Origin: Paenibacillus cymbidii
GTDB lineage: Bacteria; Bacillota; Bacilli; Paenibacillales; NBRC-103111
Assembly: GCF_004764705.1 (NCBI RefSeq)
Contig: NZ_SHLX01000011.1
Span: 186,001 to 250,000, forward strand
DNA length: 64,000 bases
Reading direction: 5' to 3'
A program made the position numbers and the translations under genes. Below are positions 6,356 to 15,534 of the stretch, in pieces (position 1 is the first letter of the stretch; every line of letters begins with the position of its first letter). The notes under the pieces are model-generated. The model was not told where the DNA came from and searched no databases. It saw only the letters and a program-made list of their open reading frames with translations.

Positions 6356-7288
6356 ATGAGGGCAAGGCGGAGAAGCGGCGCGAGCCGCCGCACCAAAGTG
6401 GTTCTGCTCGGGACCGTGCTCACGGCAGCCGCTTGCGCAGGCTTGTACGCAGAGAAGCCGTGGAACAACGGCTGGAGCTCGCTGACGGAGCGCTGGAACG
6501 AGCTGACGATCGCCGTGGCGGCGGCTGCCGAGCCAAGCGCAAGTCCGAATTCGAGCCCAAGTCCGAGTCCGGCGAAGAACGGGTCTTTTTTTTCGTCTAA
6601 CGTGATACAAAACGTATCCAATGAGAGGCCAGCGGCAGCAGCCGCGCAGGTTAGCTGGGTGCAGGCTGTGCAGGTCAAAGGAGCGTTCAAGCTTGAGGCA
6701 AGAGGAAAAGTTTTGGCGGACAAGCTGAATCAGGTCGAATGGAAGGCGGCCAAACGGTTCGCGCTGCTCGAGTGGATGAAATCGCTGCAGCTGCAGCCCG
6801 CCGACCAACCGGACGCGGACACGCTTTCCTATCTGGCATCGCTGCTGTACGAAGCCGCCGTCAGGCTGAACTTGCAGATCGGAGATCGCAGCTTGCACCT
6901 GCAGCTGCCGGCCTATGTGTCTCCGGGCTTTGACGTCTACGCCGCGACGGGGGCAAGCGAGCTGTCGCTCTATAATCCGCGCGAGTTCGGTCTGAAGCTG
7001 CAGTTGACGACAGATAACGACGTGCCGGTGCTGACGGTGCTGGCGCCGGAGCAAGCGTCCTGGAAACCCGCGGCAGTTATTGTCAAACAAACGACGTACG
7101 CGGCGGAGCAGGCCGATGTGGTCGACCGGACGCTGCCGGACGGCGGAGCCGCACCGCGCAGCGACGGGCGGGACGGGCTGCTGGTCGAAGTGATCGCAGA
7201 TGGCAAACCGGTGTCGCGCGACTTTTATTTGCCGGTGCCGGCGATTGTCGGGCACGGCCAGTCGCCGGAGAAGCAGCCGACAAAATGA
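6356..7288 (+). CDS. VanW-like protein heading the type IV pilus operon
   Basis: 310 residues. The N-terminus has a hydrophobic anchor (residues 14-31), followed by a low-complexity Ser/Pro linker around 59-75. The central part (LSYLASLLYEAAVRLNLQIG, then YVSPGFDVYAATGASELSLYN) resembles VanW-family domains, whose members are secreted or cell-wall-linked and often lie beside pilus or cell-wall genes. Biochemical role not established. RBS AAGGAGCG at 6340-6347. It starts the operon 39 bases before pilB. Confidence 0.55.
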   Translation: MRARRRSGASRRTKVVLLGTVLTAAACAGLYAEKPWNNGWSSLTERWNELTIAVAAAAEPSASPNSSPSPSPAKNGSFFSSNVIQNVSNERPAAAAAQVSWVQAVQVKGAFKLEARGKVLADKLNQVEWKAAKRFALLEWMKSLQLQPADQPDADTLSYLASLLYEAAVRLNLQIGDRSLHLQLPAYVSPGFDVYAATGASELSLYNPREFGLKLQLTTDNDVPVLTVLAPEQASWKPAAVIVKQTTYAAEQADVVDRTLPDGGAAPRSDGRDGLLVEVIADGKPVSRDFYLPVPAIVGHGQSPEKQPTK

Positions 7289-7327
7289 TGCGGCGGCGAT
7301 TGCCGGTCCGCATGGGGAGGAATGGCG

Positions 7328-8998
7328 ATGAAAAGCGGCGAGTTGTTCATGCAGAGCGGAACGGTTTCGCAGCGGCAGCTGGAAGAAGCGATCGGCCGGC
7401 AGCGGCTGAACAAGAAGCGGCTCGGCGAAACGCTGCTCGAAATGGGCGTCATCACGGAGCGGCAGCTCATCGATATGCTGGAATCGCAGCTTGGGCTTCC
7501 TTCGGTTCGTTTGTACGACTATCCGATCGACCGCAGGGCGGCGACGGCGATAACGGAAGCTTGCGCCCGCAAGCATACGGTCATTCCGATCGAGCGCAGC
7601 GGCAACCGGCTGAAGCTGGCGATGGCCGATCCGCTCAATTACGAAGCGATCGAAGAGGTGCGCCGCCTGACCGGCGCAACGGTGCAGCCGGTCATCGCGG
7701 CGAGAAGCGAAATCGAAGACGCGATCCGCAGCCACTATCGGCTCGAGCAGTCTACCGGCGAATGGCTGGAGGAAATCGCGCCGGCCGCCAAGGAGCAGGT
7801 GGCAGAAGAAACGGCAGACGAAGCGACGGGGCCGGTCGTGCGCCTGGTGCAGCAGATGATCCAGTCCGCCGTGCTGCAGAAGGCGAGCGACATCCACATC
7901 GATCCGCAGGAGAAGCAGGTGGCCGTGCGCTACCGGATCGACGGGATGCTGCAGACGGAGAAGCTGCTGCCGAAATCGATGCAGGGCATGCTGACGGCAC
8001 GGCTGAAAATTATGGCCCGGCTGAACATCGCCGAACGGCGCCTGCCGCAGGACGGGCGCATCCATATGCAGCTCGATCGGCGCATGATCGACATTCGTGT
8101 GTCCACGCTGCCTACCGTGAACGGGGAAAGCGTGGTGCTGCGGATTTTGGACCAGTCGGCCGGCATCAAAAAGATCGGCGAGCTGCAGTTCAGCGAAACG
8201 AACGAAAAGCTGTTCGCCCGTGCGATCCGCAAGCCGTATGGCTTGATTCTGATCAGCGGCCCGACGGGCAGCGGCAAAACGTCGACCTTGTACTCGGCGC
8301 TCGGCGAGCTCAACCGGTCCGACGTCAAAATCGTGACGGTCGAAGATCCGGTCGAATACAACCTGGAAGGCGTCTCCCAGGTGCACGTCAATACGCAAAT
8401 CGGGCTGACGTTTACTGTCGGTTTGCGCTCGATCCTGCGGCAGGACCCGAATATCGTCATGGTTGGCGAAGTGCGCGACACCGAAACGGCGGAAATCGTC
8501 GTACGCGCCTCGCTCACCGGGCATCTGGTGCTCAGCACGATTCACACGAACAACGCGCTCAGCGCCGTTCACCGGCTGGTGGACATGGACGTCGATCGTT
8601 ATCTGATCGCGCCGTCTCTGGCCTGCGTCGTCGGGCAGCGGCTGGTGCGCAAGGTGTGTGCGGCGTGCGCCCGGCCGGTGCCGGCAAGGGAGGACGAGCT
8701 GCGGTTGTTCGAAGCAAACGGCCTTCGCGGCAACCCGGACGAAGCGCTGCACGTGCTGAAAGGACGCGGCTGCGGCGCCTGCGGGCAATCGGGCTACAGC
8801 GGGCGGCTGGCGATTCAGGAAGTGCTGGCGATCGACGATACGCTCCGCCGTTTTATCATCCAGCGTCGGCCGGTGGAAGAGATGGAGCAGCATTTGCGGG
8901 AAACCGGCTTCGTCACGATGATGGCGGACGGGCTGCGCAAGGCGCGCGAAGGGCAGACGACGGTGGAGGAAGTGCTGAAGGCGATCGCCGACGAATAG
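7328..8998 (+). CDS. pilB: type IV pilus assembly ATPase PilB (GspE family)
   Basis: 556 residues, the usual PilB length. An N-terminal GspE-N domain (about residues 1-140, ITERQLIDMLESQLGLPSV) precedes the ATPase core. Walker A is GPTGSGKT at about 311-318, the Asp box and Walker B lie in RQDPNIVMVGEVRD, and the His box is LTGHLVLSTIHT. A tetracysteine zinc site follows (VCAACA and GCGACG). PilB powers pilus extension at the inner face of the membrane. The ATG at 7328 is chosen over 7322 because GGGGAGG at 7314-7320 is too close to the latter. Confidence 0.95.
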   Translation: MKSGELFMQSGTVSQRQLEEAIGRQRLNKKRLGETLLEMGVITERQLIDMLESQLGLPSVRLYDYPIDRRAATAITEACARKHTVIPIERSGNRLKLAMADPLNYEAIEEVRRLTGATVQPVIAARSEIEDAIRSHYRLEQSTGEWLEEIAPAAKEQVAEETADEATGPVVRLVQQMIQSAVLQKASDIHIDPQEKQVAVRYRIDGMLQTEKLLPKSMQGMLTARLKIMARLNIAERRLPQDGRIHMQLDRRMIDIRVSTLPTVNGESVVLRILDQSAGIKKIGELQFSETNEKLFARAIRKPYGLILISGPTGSGKTSTLYSALGELNRSDVKIVTVEDPVEYNLEGVSQVHVNTQIGLTFTVGLRSILRQDPNIVMVGEVRDTETAEIVVRASLTGHLVLSTIHTNNALSAVHRLVDMDVDRYLIAPSLACVVGQRLVRKVCAACARPVPAREDELRLFEANGLRGNPDEALHVLKGRGCGACGQSGYSGRLAIQEVLAIDDTLRRFIIQRRPVEEMEQHLRETGFVTMMADGLRKAREGQTTVEEVLKAIADE

Positions 8999-9026
8999 GA
9001 GAGTCTAACTGAAAGGAGGGGCAGAG

Positions 9027-10238
9027 GTGCCCAGCTATCAATTTGTGGCCGTCAGCGAATCGGGCAAACGCGTTCGCGGCGTGCAGCAATCGACCAACAA
9101 GCAGGCGGCGATTCTCGATTTGCGCGGCAGAGGTTATGCCGTCCGCAGCATCGAGGAGAAGGCGGCGTCGATCTGGAACGCCGATCTGGCGATCGGCCGT
9201 GTCGTGAAGCTGCAGGATTTTGTCGTGTTCTGCCGGCAGTTTGCGACGCTGGTGCGGGCCGGCATCCAGATCGACCGCGCGCTTGCGGTGCTGGTCGAGC
9301 AGACGAAGTCGAAGCCGCTGCGCAAGTCGCTTGCCGACGCGTGCGACCAGGTGCGCTCGGGCTTCCCGCTATCGAAGGCGATGGGCGATCACCCGCGTAT
9401 TTTTCCGGAAATGTTCGTGAATATGATCGCTTCCGGCGAAACCGGCGGTCATCTCGACGACGTGCTGGAGCGGATGGCCGACACCTATGAGAAGGAAAAC
9501 AACACGGTGCAAAAAGTGAAGTCGGCGCTCACCTACCCGATCATTCTGATTTTTATTTCGATTGCGGTGGTGATTTTTTTGCTGATCAAGATTGTGCCGA
9601 CGTTCGTGAGTTTGTTCGAAGAACAGGGGGAGCGGCTGCCGCTCATTACCCGCTTCATTATGGGAGCAAGCGATGTGGTGATTGCGAGCTGGTGGGCATT
9701 GCTGATGCTTGTTGTGATTGCGGTCGTTGCGATCAAGCTGGCGCTGAGCAATGAAAAGGGGAAGTACGCCTTCGATTTGCTCAAATTCAAGCTGCCGCTG
9801 TTCGGCGACGTGTTCCGCAAGGCGGCGATCGCCCGCATGGCGCGCACGATGGCTTCGCTTTATGTCAGCGGCGTGGCTGTGCTGCAGTCGCTCGACATTA
9901 CCGGCCGCGTCGTCGGCAACCGTGTGCTCGCCCGGGTGCTGGAGCAGTCGCGGCACAGCCTGCAGCAGGGCAAGCTGCTGTCCGAGCCGCTCGCGGCCAG
10001 CAAGCAGTTCCCGGCGATGGCGATCCAGATGATCATCGTCGGCGAAGAGACCGGCCAGCTCGATGCGATGCTGACCAAGGTGGCGGAGTTTTACGAGGAG
10101 GATGTGGGCCACAGCGTGGACCGGCTGAAAGCGTTCGTCGAGCCGCTCATGCTGCTGTTCGTATCGGGCATCGTCGGCGTCATCGTCGCGGCGGTTATGA
10201 CCCCGATTTTCACGATGTACCAAAACTTTCTCAAGTAA
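9027..10238 (+). CDS. pilC: type IV pilus platform protein PilC (GspF family)
   Basis: 403 residues from a GTG start with a strong AAAGGAGGGG site at 9012-9021. Two GspF repeats are visible: VVFCRQFATLVRAGIQIDRALAVL in the first half and ARMARTMASLYVSGVAVLQSLDI in the second, each followed by a GETGGHLDDVL/GEETGQLDAML-type signature. Three membrane segments lie near residues 170-190, 215-235 and 375-395. PilC is the inner-membrane platform that connects PilB/PilT to the growing fibre. It follows pilB by 28 bases. Confidence 0.95.
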   Translation: MPSYQFVAVSESGKRVRGVQQSTNKQAAILDLRGRGYAVRSIEEKAASIWNADLAIGRVVKLQDFVVFCRQFATLVRAGIQIDRALAVLVEQTKSKPLRKSLADACDQVRSGFPLSKAMGDHPRIFPEMFVNMIASGETGGHLDDVLERMADTYEKENNTVQKVKSALTYPIILIFISIAVVIFLLIKIVPTFVSLFEEQGERLPLITRFIMGASDVVIASWWALLMLVVIAVVAIKLALSNEKGKYAFDLLKFKLPLFGDVFRKAAIARMARTMASLYVSGVAVLQSLDITGRVVGNRVLARVLEQSRHSLQQGKLLSEPLAASKQFPAMAIQMIIVGEETGQLDAMLTKVAEFYEEDVGHSVDRLKAFVEPLMLLFVSGIVGVIVAAVMTPIFTMYQNFLK

Positions 10239-10264
10239 ACAATTTTGGCCCGTCCGTGCCTTGG

Positions 10265-10364
10265 AAGGAGGTGAAACCGAAACGAAATGAACGGAACGAA
10301 GCAAAAAAGGGAGAAAACAAGCGAATTAACAAGCGAAATAGCAAGCGAATTAACAAGTGAATTA
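10265..10364 (+). repeat. in-frame 12-nt tandem repeats and extra RBS ahead of the pilin gene
   Basis: Four 12-base units at 10317-10364 follow the pattern ACAAGCGAATTA, with small variants, and would encode T-S-E-L units. They are in the pilin frame, with no stop between an ATG at 10287 and the pilin ATG at 10446. A full anti-16S match, AAGGAGGTGA, lies at 10265-10274, 12 bases before ATG 10287. The segment may be a 5' leader, a translated leader peptide, or an unusually long prepilin leader. Confidence 0.5.
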
Positions 10365-10445
10365 ACAAACTACGAGCAAGACACACATACGAAAACGAAA
10401 ACCGCGTATAGCGGACAAACAAACCAACCATTCGGAGGGAAAACG

Positions 10446-10904
10446 ATGCTGGAATTGATGAAAAAAAGAAAGTCTGTGCTGGGGAACGAAAATGGGTTGA
10501 CGCTAGTGGAGCTGCTTGCGGTAATTGTGATTTTGGCGATTATCGCCGCGATTGCGATTCCGTCGATTGGCGGCGTGATCAATGGGACAAAGACGAAAGC
10601 ACACAATTCAAACGCTGTCATGATTATTGATGCTGCAAGATATTTGACGATCAATGCCAAAGTCGTACCTGAGAAAGCGACATTAAGCGATTTAGTGACA
10701 GGAGGGTACTTAAACAGTATTCCGCAAGATCCAGCGAACAAACAATCCACTTATGAAGGGACCAATTCATTCGTAACGATTACGAATGACGCAATGAAGG
10801 GCTATTCCTTTTCCATTACGCTAGTAAGCAGCGGTGAGACCCCTCATACCTACTACAACAATATATCAGAAGATTTGATCAAAAAAGGCGAAGACGCAAA
10901 ATAA
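10446..10904 (+). CDS. major type IV pilin
   Basis: 152 residues. The class III signal is textbook: a short basic leader, Gly17, then LTLVELLAVIVILAIIAAIA with the conserved Glu at mature position 5 (residue 22). PilD would cleave after Gly17. The rest is a typical pilin globular domain with ALSDLVTGGYL-type spacing. The ATG at 10446 follows CGGAGGG at 10434-10440. An in-frame ATG at 10287 would add 53 residues. The gene is visibly AT-richer than its neighbours, as often seen for surface-exposed pilins under diversifying selection or transfer. Confidence 0.93.
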   Translation: MLELMKKRKSVLGNENGLTLVELLAVIVILAIIAAIAIPSIGGVINGTKTKAHNSNAVMIIDAARYLTINAKVVPEKATLSDLVTGGYLNSIPQDPANKQSTYEGTNSFVTITNDAMKGYSFSITLVSSGETPHTYYNNISEDLIKKGEDAK

Positions 10905-10919
10905 CGGCTTTCTCTCCAC

Positions 10920-10945
10920 GGACACTGCACCCCCGTGCAGTGTCC
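10920..10945. other. strong hairpin between pilin and pilM
   Basis: GGACACTGCAC and GTGCAGTGTCC form an 11-bp perfect stem around CCCC. No T-run follows, so it is not a standard terminator. Placed just after the pilin gene, it most likely protects the 3' end of a processed, abundant pilin message or partly terminates transcription, lowering pilM expression. Confidence 0.6.
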
Positions 10946-10971
10946 CACCCAACCCAAAGGAGGTGCCCATT

Positions 10972-11937
10972 ATGTTCGGCCTTTCCGGCAAAGAAAGCTA
11001 CGGCTTGCAGATCCTTGACCGGCAAATTCGCATTGTCAAGCTCGGTCTGTCGGGCCGCGCGCTCAAGATGAAGCAAAACCACGCCGAACCGGTCCCGGCC
11101 GGGGCGATTCAAAGCGGACGCATCGTCGACGAAGAGGCGGCGGCGCAAGCGATCGGCCGTGCGGTCGAAACGCTCGGCATCGCCGGAGCGGGCGTGCACC
11201 TGTCTGTGCCGACGTCGAGCACGCTGCTGCGCAAGTCGGTGTTCCCGGTGCTGAAGGACAAGGAACTGCGCAACATGATCGACGTCGAGCTGAACAGCAG
11301 CGAACAAATGCCTTTCAAGGATCCGGTATTCGATTTTTTCCGGCTGGGCATCGTGAAGGCCGAACCGGCCGATGTCAAAGCGAAGGACGGCAAAACAAAA
11401 AACCGTCCGATGGAAGAAGTGCTCGTGTTCGCCAGTTCGGCGGCCGTTGTGGAGAGCTACGTCGGCGTCGTGCAAGCGGCCGGTCTCAAGCCGCTTTCCG
11501 TGGAGCTCGCTTCGCTCGCCTCGCTGCGGCTGCTGCTGCAATATTCGGGCATCGTCAACAAACAACTGCCGGACCGGTTCCTTGTCATCAATGCCGATGC
11601 GGCGCATTTGGAATTCAGTATTTTTTCCGGAGGCGTACCGGTGTTTCTGCACGACGTGCCCGACGCGGGCGGCGCGGAATCGTACGAGGAAAGCGCGGTA
11701 ACGGAGCTGAACCGGATTATGTACTATTTTACCTATTCGATCTCGCCCAATCAGGAGCCGGTACAGGAAATTTACTGGCTGGGCGACAACGAGGAATCGC
11801 AGCAGCTGACGCGCCGGATCAAGTCGGTATACGACGGGCCGATCCGCACGATCCCGCTCGAAGGCTGGTTCAAGGAAGACAACGTTTCGCTACAATCTTT
11901 TGCCGTGCCGATCGGCTTGGCATTGAAAGGTGCATGA
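10972..11937 (+). CDS. pilM: pilus assembly protein PilM
   Basis: 321 residues with the actin-like fold of PilM. MFGLSGKESYGLQILD is the first phosphate-binding strand, VFASSAAVVESYVGVVQAAGLKP is the family signature, and FLVINADAAHLEFSIF is the second phosphate loop. PilM sits in the cytoplasm and binds the N-terminus of PilN. The ATG at 10972 is chosen because AAAGGAGG at 10956-10963 overlaps the alternative GTG. It begins the pilM-pilN-pilO-pilT block. Confidence 0.9.
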   Translation: MFGLSGKESYGLQILDRQIRIVKLGLSGRALKMKQNHAEPVPAGAIQSGRIVDEEAAAQAIGRAVETLGIAGAGVHLSVPTSSTLLRKSVFPVLKDKELRNMIDVELNSSEQMPFKDPVFDFFRLGIVKAEPADVKAKDGKTKNRPMEEVLVFASSAAVVESYVGVVQAAGLKPLSVELASLASLRLLLQYSGIVNKQLPDRFLVINADAAHLEFSIFSGGVPVFLHDVPDAGGAESYEESAVTELNRIMYYFTYSISPNQEPVQEIYWLGDNEESQQLTRRIKSVYDGPIRTIPLEGWFKEDNVSLQSFAVPIGLALKGA

Positions 11938-11940
11938 ACG

Positions 11941-12543
11941 ATGAAACCTGCCTACTCAACCGGTTTGGTGCCGATTGACATCAACTTGCTGCCGCAGCGG
12001 ACGAACCGCGTGCATGTGCCGCTGGTGCCGGCGGCGATGATTGTGCTGGCGGCGTGCGCGTCCGTGGCGTTCGGCTGGTTGTGGTCCCACGAGCAGCAGC
12101 GCCAGGCGGAGGCGAAAGAGCGGCTGGCCGAAATGACACGCTCGGTTGCCGCGCTGCAAACAAACGCAACAAAGCCGGGCGCGACCGGCAAATGGACGGA
12201 ACAACTGGCGCTGCCCGCCGCGCTCCGGCAAGCGAAGCCCGTCGTCAGCGAACTGTTCGACAAGCTGAACCAACTGCTGCCGCTGTACGCCAACGTCACC
12301 CAGCTCGATATGAACAACCAGGGCGCGCTCAATACGACCGTTCAATTTGCCCGCTCCGAAGATATCGTCAGCTTCTCGCGGGCGCTGCAAGCGTCGAATC
12401 GGTTCCAACTGGCCAAGATGGGTGCGATCAACAACTTGGCAAACGCCGCTTCGGTCAAATCGCAGCCAGCCGCAGCGCCGACATTGCCCGTGTATCAAGT
12501 GACGTTCGAAATGAAAATCGTGCCCGCGGGCACCAAAGGGTGA
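11941..12543 (+). CDS. pilN: pilus assembly protein PilN
   Basis: 200 residues. The N-terminus has the PilN motif DINLLPQR at about residues 13-20, which binds PilM. A single membrane segment follows at about residues 30-48, then a short coiled coil and an extracellular ferredoxin-like domain. It starts 3 bases after pilM ends. In the family it heterodimerises with PilO to form the alignment subcomplex of the pilus machine. Confidence 0.9.
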   Translation: MKPAYSTGLVPIDINLLPQRTNRVHVPLVPAAMIVLAACASVAFGWLWSHEQQRQAEAKERLAEMTRSVAALQTNATKPGATGKWTEQLALPAALRQAKPVVSELFDKLNQLLPLYANVTQLDMNNQGALNTTVQFARSEDIVSFSRALQASNRFQLAKMGAINNLANAASVKSQPAAAPTLPVYQVTFEMKIVPAGTKG

Positions 12544-12548
12544 GCGTA

Positions 12549-13178
12549 ATGGAGGGAGTCGCCGGCAAAAAAATGCCGATTTACGGCGCGGTGTTGTTCG
12601 TGCTGCTGCTAGCTGCGCTGTACGTTTATTTCATTCAGCCGCTTAACGCCAGGGCGAACGAACTGGAACGGCAGCTTGCCGCCAAGAAGCAAGAGTTTGC
12701 GGCCTATCAGGCCAAATCGAATCCGCTCGCGCAACGATCCGACGCGGATGTCGTCAAGCTGGAAGCGATGCGAAAAGAAGTGCCGGAGCAAGCGTATACG
12801 GAAGCGATTTTGCGCGATTTGCGGCGGCTTGAAGTCGTCAGCGGCGTGCAGATGAAGATGTACGATATCGTACCGGGCACGGCGGCCGTACAAGGCGGAG
12901 CCATGCCGATCAAGATCAACACCAGCTTCACGGGCAATTACGCGCAAATATCGTCGCTTGTCAAAGAAATGGAATCGCTCGACCGGCTCATGCAAGTGGA
13001 CAGCATGTCGCTTCGCCTGACCCAGGGACCGCTTGTCCAAATCAACTCGCCCGGCGAACCGATTACGAGCAATATGACGTTTATCGCTTATTATTCGCCG
13101 GCGTTGCGAGATTTGATCGCCATTTCGAACACTGTCGAATATGAAAATCCGAGCGGACGCACGAATCCGTTCCATTGA
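12549..13178 (+). CDS. pilO: pilus assembly protein PilO
   Basis: 209 residues: one membrane segment at about residues 11-29, a coiled-coil stretch (ARANELERQLAAKKQEFAAY), then a ferredoxin-like domain with the SSLVKEMESLDRL segment typical of PilO. The ATG at 12549 follows AAAGGGTGA at 12534-12542; a GTG at 12540 overlaps the pilN stop and is less likely. It partners PilN. No pilP or pilQ follows, as expected for a Gram-positive envelope without outer membrane. Confidence 0.88.
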   Translation: MEGVAGKKMPIYGAVLFVLLLAALYVYFIQPLNARANELERQLAAKKQEFAAYQAKSNPLAQRSDADVVKLEAMRKEVPEQAYTEAILRDLRRLEVVSGVQMKMYDIVPGTAAVQGGAMPIKINTSFTGNYAQISSLVKEMESLDRLMQVDSMSLRLTQGPLVQINSPGEPITSNMTFIAYYSPALRDLIAISNTVEYENPSGRTNPFH

Positions 13179-13213
13179 TAAATCGCAATCGATTATGTGG
13201 AGGAGGAGACTGA

Positions 13214-14287
13214 ATGTTGTCGAAACCGGCAGCCGTCCAGGAGGCAAACGTGCATGACTTGCTGCGTACGGCCTTTGCGGCGGGAGCTTCCGATTTGCAC
13301 ATCAATGTCGGCACCGAGCCGCTGATGCGCGTGCACGGGAAGCTGATCAAGGCGCACGATCGCGTGCTCGGCGAGGCTAGAACGGAGGCGATGGCGCGCT
13401 CGATTTTGACCGATTGCCAGTGGCAGAAGCTGACCGATGACGGCGAAGTCGACTTGTCGTTTGCGATTGACGGCCTTTGCCGTTTCCGGGTCAACGCATT
13501 CCGCCAGCGGCGGGTAATCAACATGGCGTTCCGGCTGCTGATGACGAGCGTGCCGACGATCCGTCAATTGAAACTGCCGGATATCGCGTTCGATTTTGCC
13601 GCCAAGCAGCGCGGGCTCGTGCTGGTGACCGGGCCGACGGGCAGCGGCAAGTCGACGACGCTCGCCGCCATCATCAACGAAATCAACGAAAAGATGAGCA
13701 AGCATATCATCACGCTCGAGGATCCGATCGAGTACGTTCACGCCAGCAAACAATGCCTCGTCGTCCAGCGGGAAATCGGCATCGACACGCATACGTTTCC
13801 GAGCGGACTGCGGGCGGCGCTGCGGCAGGATCCGGACGTGATTCTGGTCGGCGAGCTGCGCGATCTCGAGACGATTCGCACCGCCATTACCGCCGCCGAA
13901 ACCGGCCATCTCGTGCTCGGCACGCTGCATACGCCGGACGCGCCGCAAACGATCGACCGGATCATAGACGTGTTCCCGACCGACCAGCAGCGTCAAATTC
14001 GCGTGCAGCTCGCTTCGGTGCTGATCGGCGTATTGTCGCAGCGGCTCATTCCGCGGCTGGACGGCACGGGGCGCGTGATGTCGCTGGAGGTGCTGATCAA
14101 CAACGCCGCCGTCGCCAACCTGATTCGCCAGGAGAAAATTTACCAGATCAAGTCCGTCATCCAAACAAACCGGCAGCTCGGCATGCAGGCCATGAGCGCC
14201 AGCATCAAGCATTGGATCGCTTCCGGCACGATTCATAAGGATGCGCTGAAAGAATACGAGCTGTCCGTCGGGGAGGAAATGTCATGA
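13214..14287 (+). CDS. pilT: type IV pilus retraction ATPase PilT
   Basis: 357 residues, the usual PilT length. Walker A is GPTGSGKST at about 140-148, the Asp box and Walker B lie in RQDPDVILVGELRD, and the His box is TGHLVLGTLHT. The N-terminal PAS-like domain starts GASDLHI. PilT drives pilus depolymerisation, giving twitching motility and DNA uptake. The family motif AIRNLIRE near the C-terminus appears as AVANLIRQEK. Its presence shows that this pilus is probably retractile. RBS GGAGGAGGAG at 13200-13209. Confidence 0.95.
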   Translation: MLSKPAAVQEANVHDLLRTAFAAGASDLHINVGTEPLMRVHGKLIKAHDRVLGEARTEAMARSILTDCQWQKLTDDGEVDLSFAIDGLCRFRVNAFRQRRVINMAFRLLMTSVPTIRQLKLPDIAFDFAAKQRGLVLVTGPTGSGKSTTLAAIINEINEKMSKHIITLEDPIEYVHASKQCLVVQREIGIDTHTFPSGLRAALRQDPDVILVGELRDLETIRTAITAAETGHLVLGTLHTPDAPQTIDRIIDVFPTDQQRQIRVQLASVLIGVLSQRLIPRLDGTGRVMSLEVLINNAAVANLIRQEKIYQIKSVIQTNRQLGMQAMSASIKHWIASGTIHKDALKEYELSVGEEMS

Positions 14288-15513
14288 CGATGCGCTCACT
14301 GGTCATTCGCCTTGTTGCTTCGATGCTGATCGCCGGCGCGGCCGTTGTGCCGGTGCAAGTCGCGGCTGGCGGGCAATCGTTTGCTTCCGCCCTGCAGCTG
14401 GCGGCAGATCAAAGGGAAGCCGCATACCGCGGCATGACGTTCCAGCCGGCCGACTGGCAAGTCGGCACTGTCGTCAGCCGGACGCCGCTCGGCGTCGTAA
14501 CGGCAGCCTATGGCAATCTTGGGGCCGACAGCTACTACCAGCTGCAAATCTGGCAAGGCGTGTCGTCCCGAGTGGTCAACGATTTGCTGACGCGTTGGGA
14601 TATTTTGCGGATTGATACCGCCGGCAACGTGACAGACGCGTGGATCGGGTACGATCGGGCGATTCCGAACTATTTTCAGCAGCCGTCGCAACTGGTTTAC
14701 CGCACGGCGGATGATGCCGAGCGTTATCCTTGGGCGGACATACCGACCGATAAAGAGGCAAAAGCCGCCAAAATCCAGCCGGTGCCAAACGACGGCATGT
14801 TCGACGCGTACGGCATTATGCCGCAGGACGGCAGCGTGGAGCTATCGTCGCAGCAGCGCAAGATCGCGCCTCTGCTCGCGCTGCCGGCGCAGCTTCCGGC
14901 GACGGCGCCCGAGCGGTCGGCGGTCGCGTCCGCGCCCGAGCCGGCAGCCGATACGGGACCGGTGCCGGCCGACATTGCCGATCATTGGGCGAAGGACGTC
15001 ATCGTCGACCTGATGAAGCGGGGCATCGTCCGAGGCTACGACGACGGCACGATTCGCCCCGATCGCCAGCTGTCCCGCGCCGAATTTACGGCGATGCTGG
15101 TTCGTTCGCTGCAGCTTGCGCCGATCGGCGACGGCGGTGCGGATGACTTGGGCGATATCGCCGGGCATTGGGCGGCGCCGGAAATTTCACTTGCCGCGGA
15201 AGCGCGGCTTGTCCAGGCGGACATGCTGCCATTCCAGCCGGATGTGCCGATTACGCGGACGGAAATGGCCCGCATCGCCGGGCGCGCGTTGCACGGGATC
15301 GGCTACCGGGTTAGTAGGGACAAGACGGCCGCTCCCGTAACGCTGAGCGACTTGTCCGGCGTTTCGGTTGACGATGCGGCGTCCATCGCCGATCTTGCGG
15401 CCGCCGGCATCGTCGGCGGCTATCCGGACGGCACGTTTCGACCGGACGGCACGCTCACTCGGGCGGAAGCTTGCAAAGTTATTTCGATCTTGCTGCAGAA
15501 GCAAGGATCGTAA
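14284..15513 (+). CDS. secreted SLH-domain protein of the pilus operon
   Basis: 409 residues. The first ~28 residues are a signal peptide. The N-terminal ~200 residues have no recognised family. Three S-layer-homology units follow: IADHWAKDVIVDLMKRGIVRGYDDG (about 240-290), LGDIAGHWAAPEI (about 300-350) and a last one ending GGYPDGTFRPDGTLTRAE. SLH domains hold proteins on pyruvylated secondary cell-wall polymer. It overlaps pilT (ATGA) and so is coupled to it. It may anchor pilus parts to the wall, which is inference. Confidence 0.8.
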   Translation: MTMRSLVIRLVASMLIAGAAVVPVQVAAGGQSFASALQLAADQREAAYRGMTFQPADWQVGTVVSRTPLGVVTAAYGNLGADSYYQLQIWQGVSSRVVNDLLTRWDILRIDTAGNVTDAWIGYDRAIPNYFQQPSQLVYRTADDAERYPWADIPTDKEAKAAKIQPVPNDGMFDAYGIMPQDGSVELSSQQRKIAPLLALPAQLPATAPERSAVASAPEPAADTGPVPADIADHWAKDVIVDLMKRGIVRGYDDGTIRPDRQLSRAEFTAMLVRSLQLAPIGDGGADDLGDIAGHWAAPEISLAAEARLVQADMLPFQPDVPITRTEMARIAGRALHGIGYRVSRDKTAAPVTLSDLSGVSVDDAASIADLAAAGIVGGYPDGTFRPDGTLTRAEACKVISILLQKQGS

Positions 15514-15534
15514 TCGAATCGGGAGGGATATCGG

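Noticed and set aside
6311..8893. 860-codon open frame on the minus strand under the VanW-like gene and pilB
   Set aside because: It mirrors the coding strand of clear pilB sequence, is rich in His/Arg/Gln as expected of an antisense frame in GC-rich DNA, and has no RBS.
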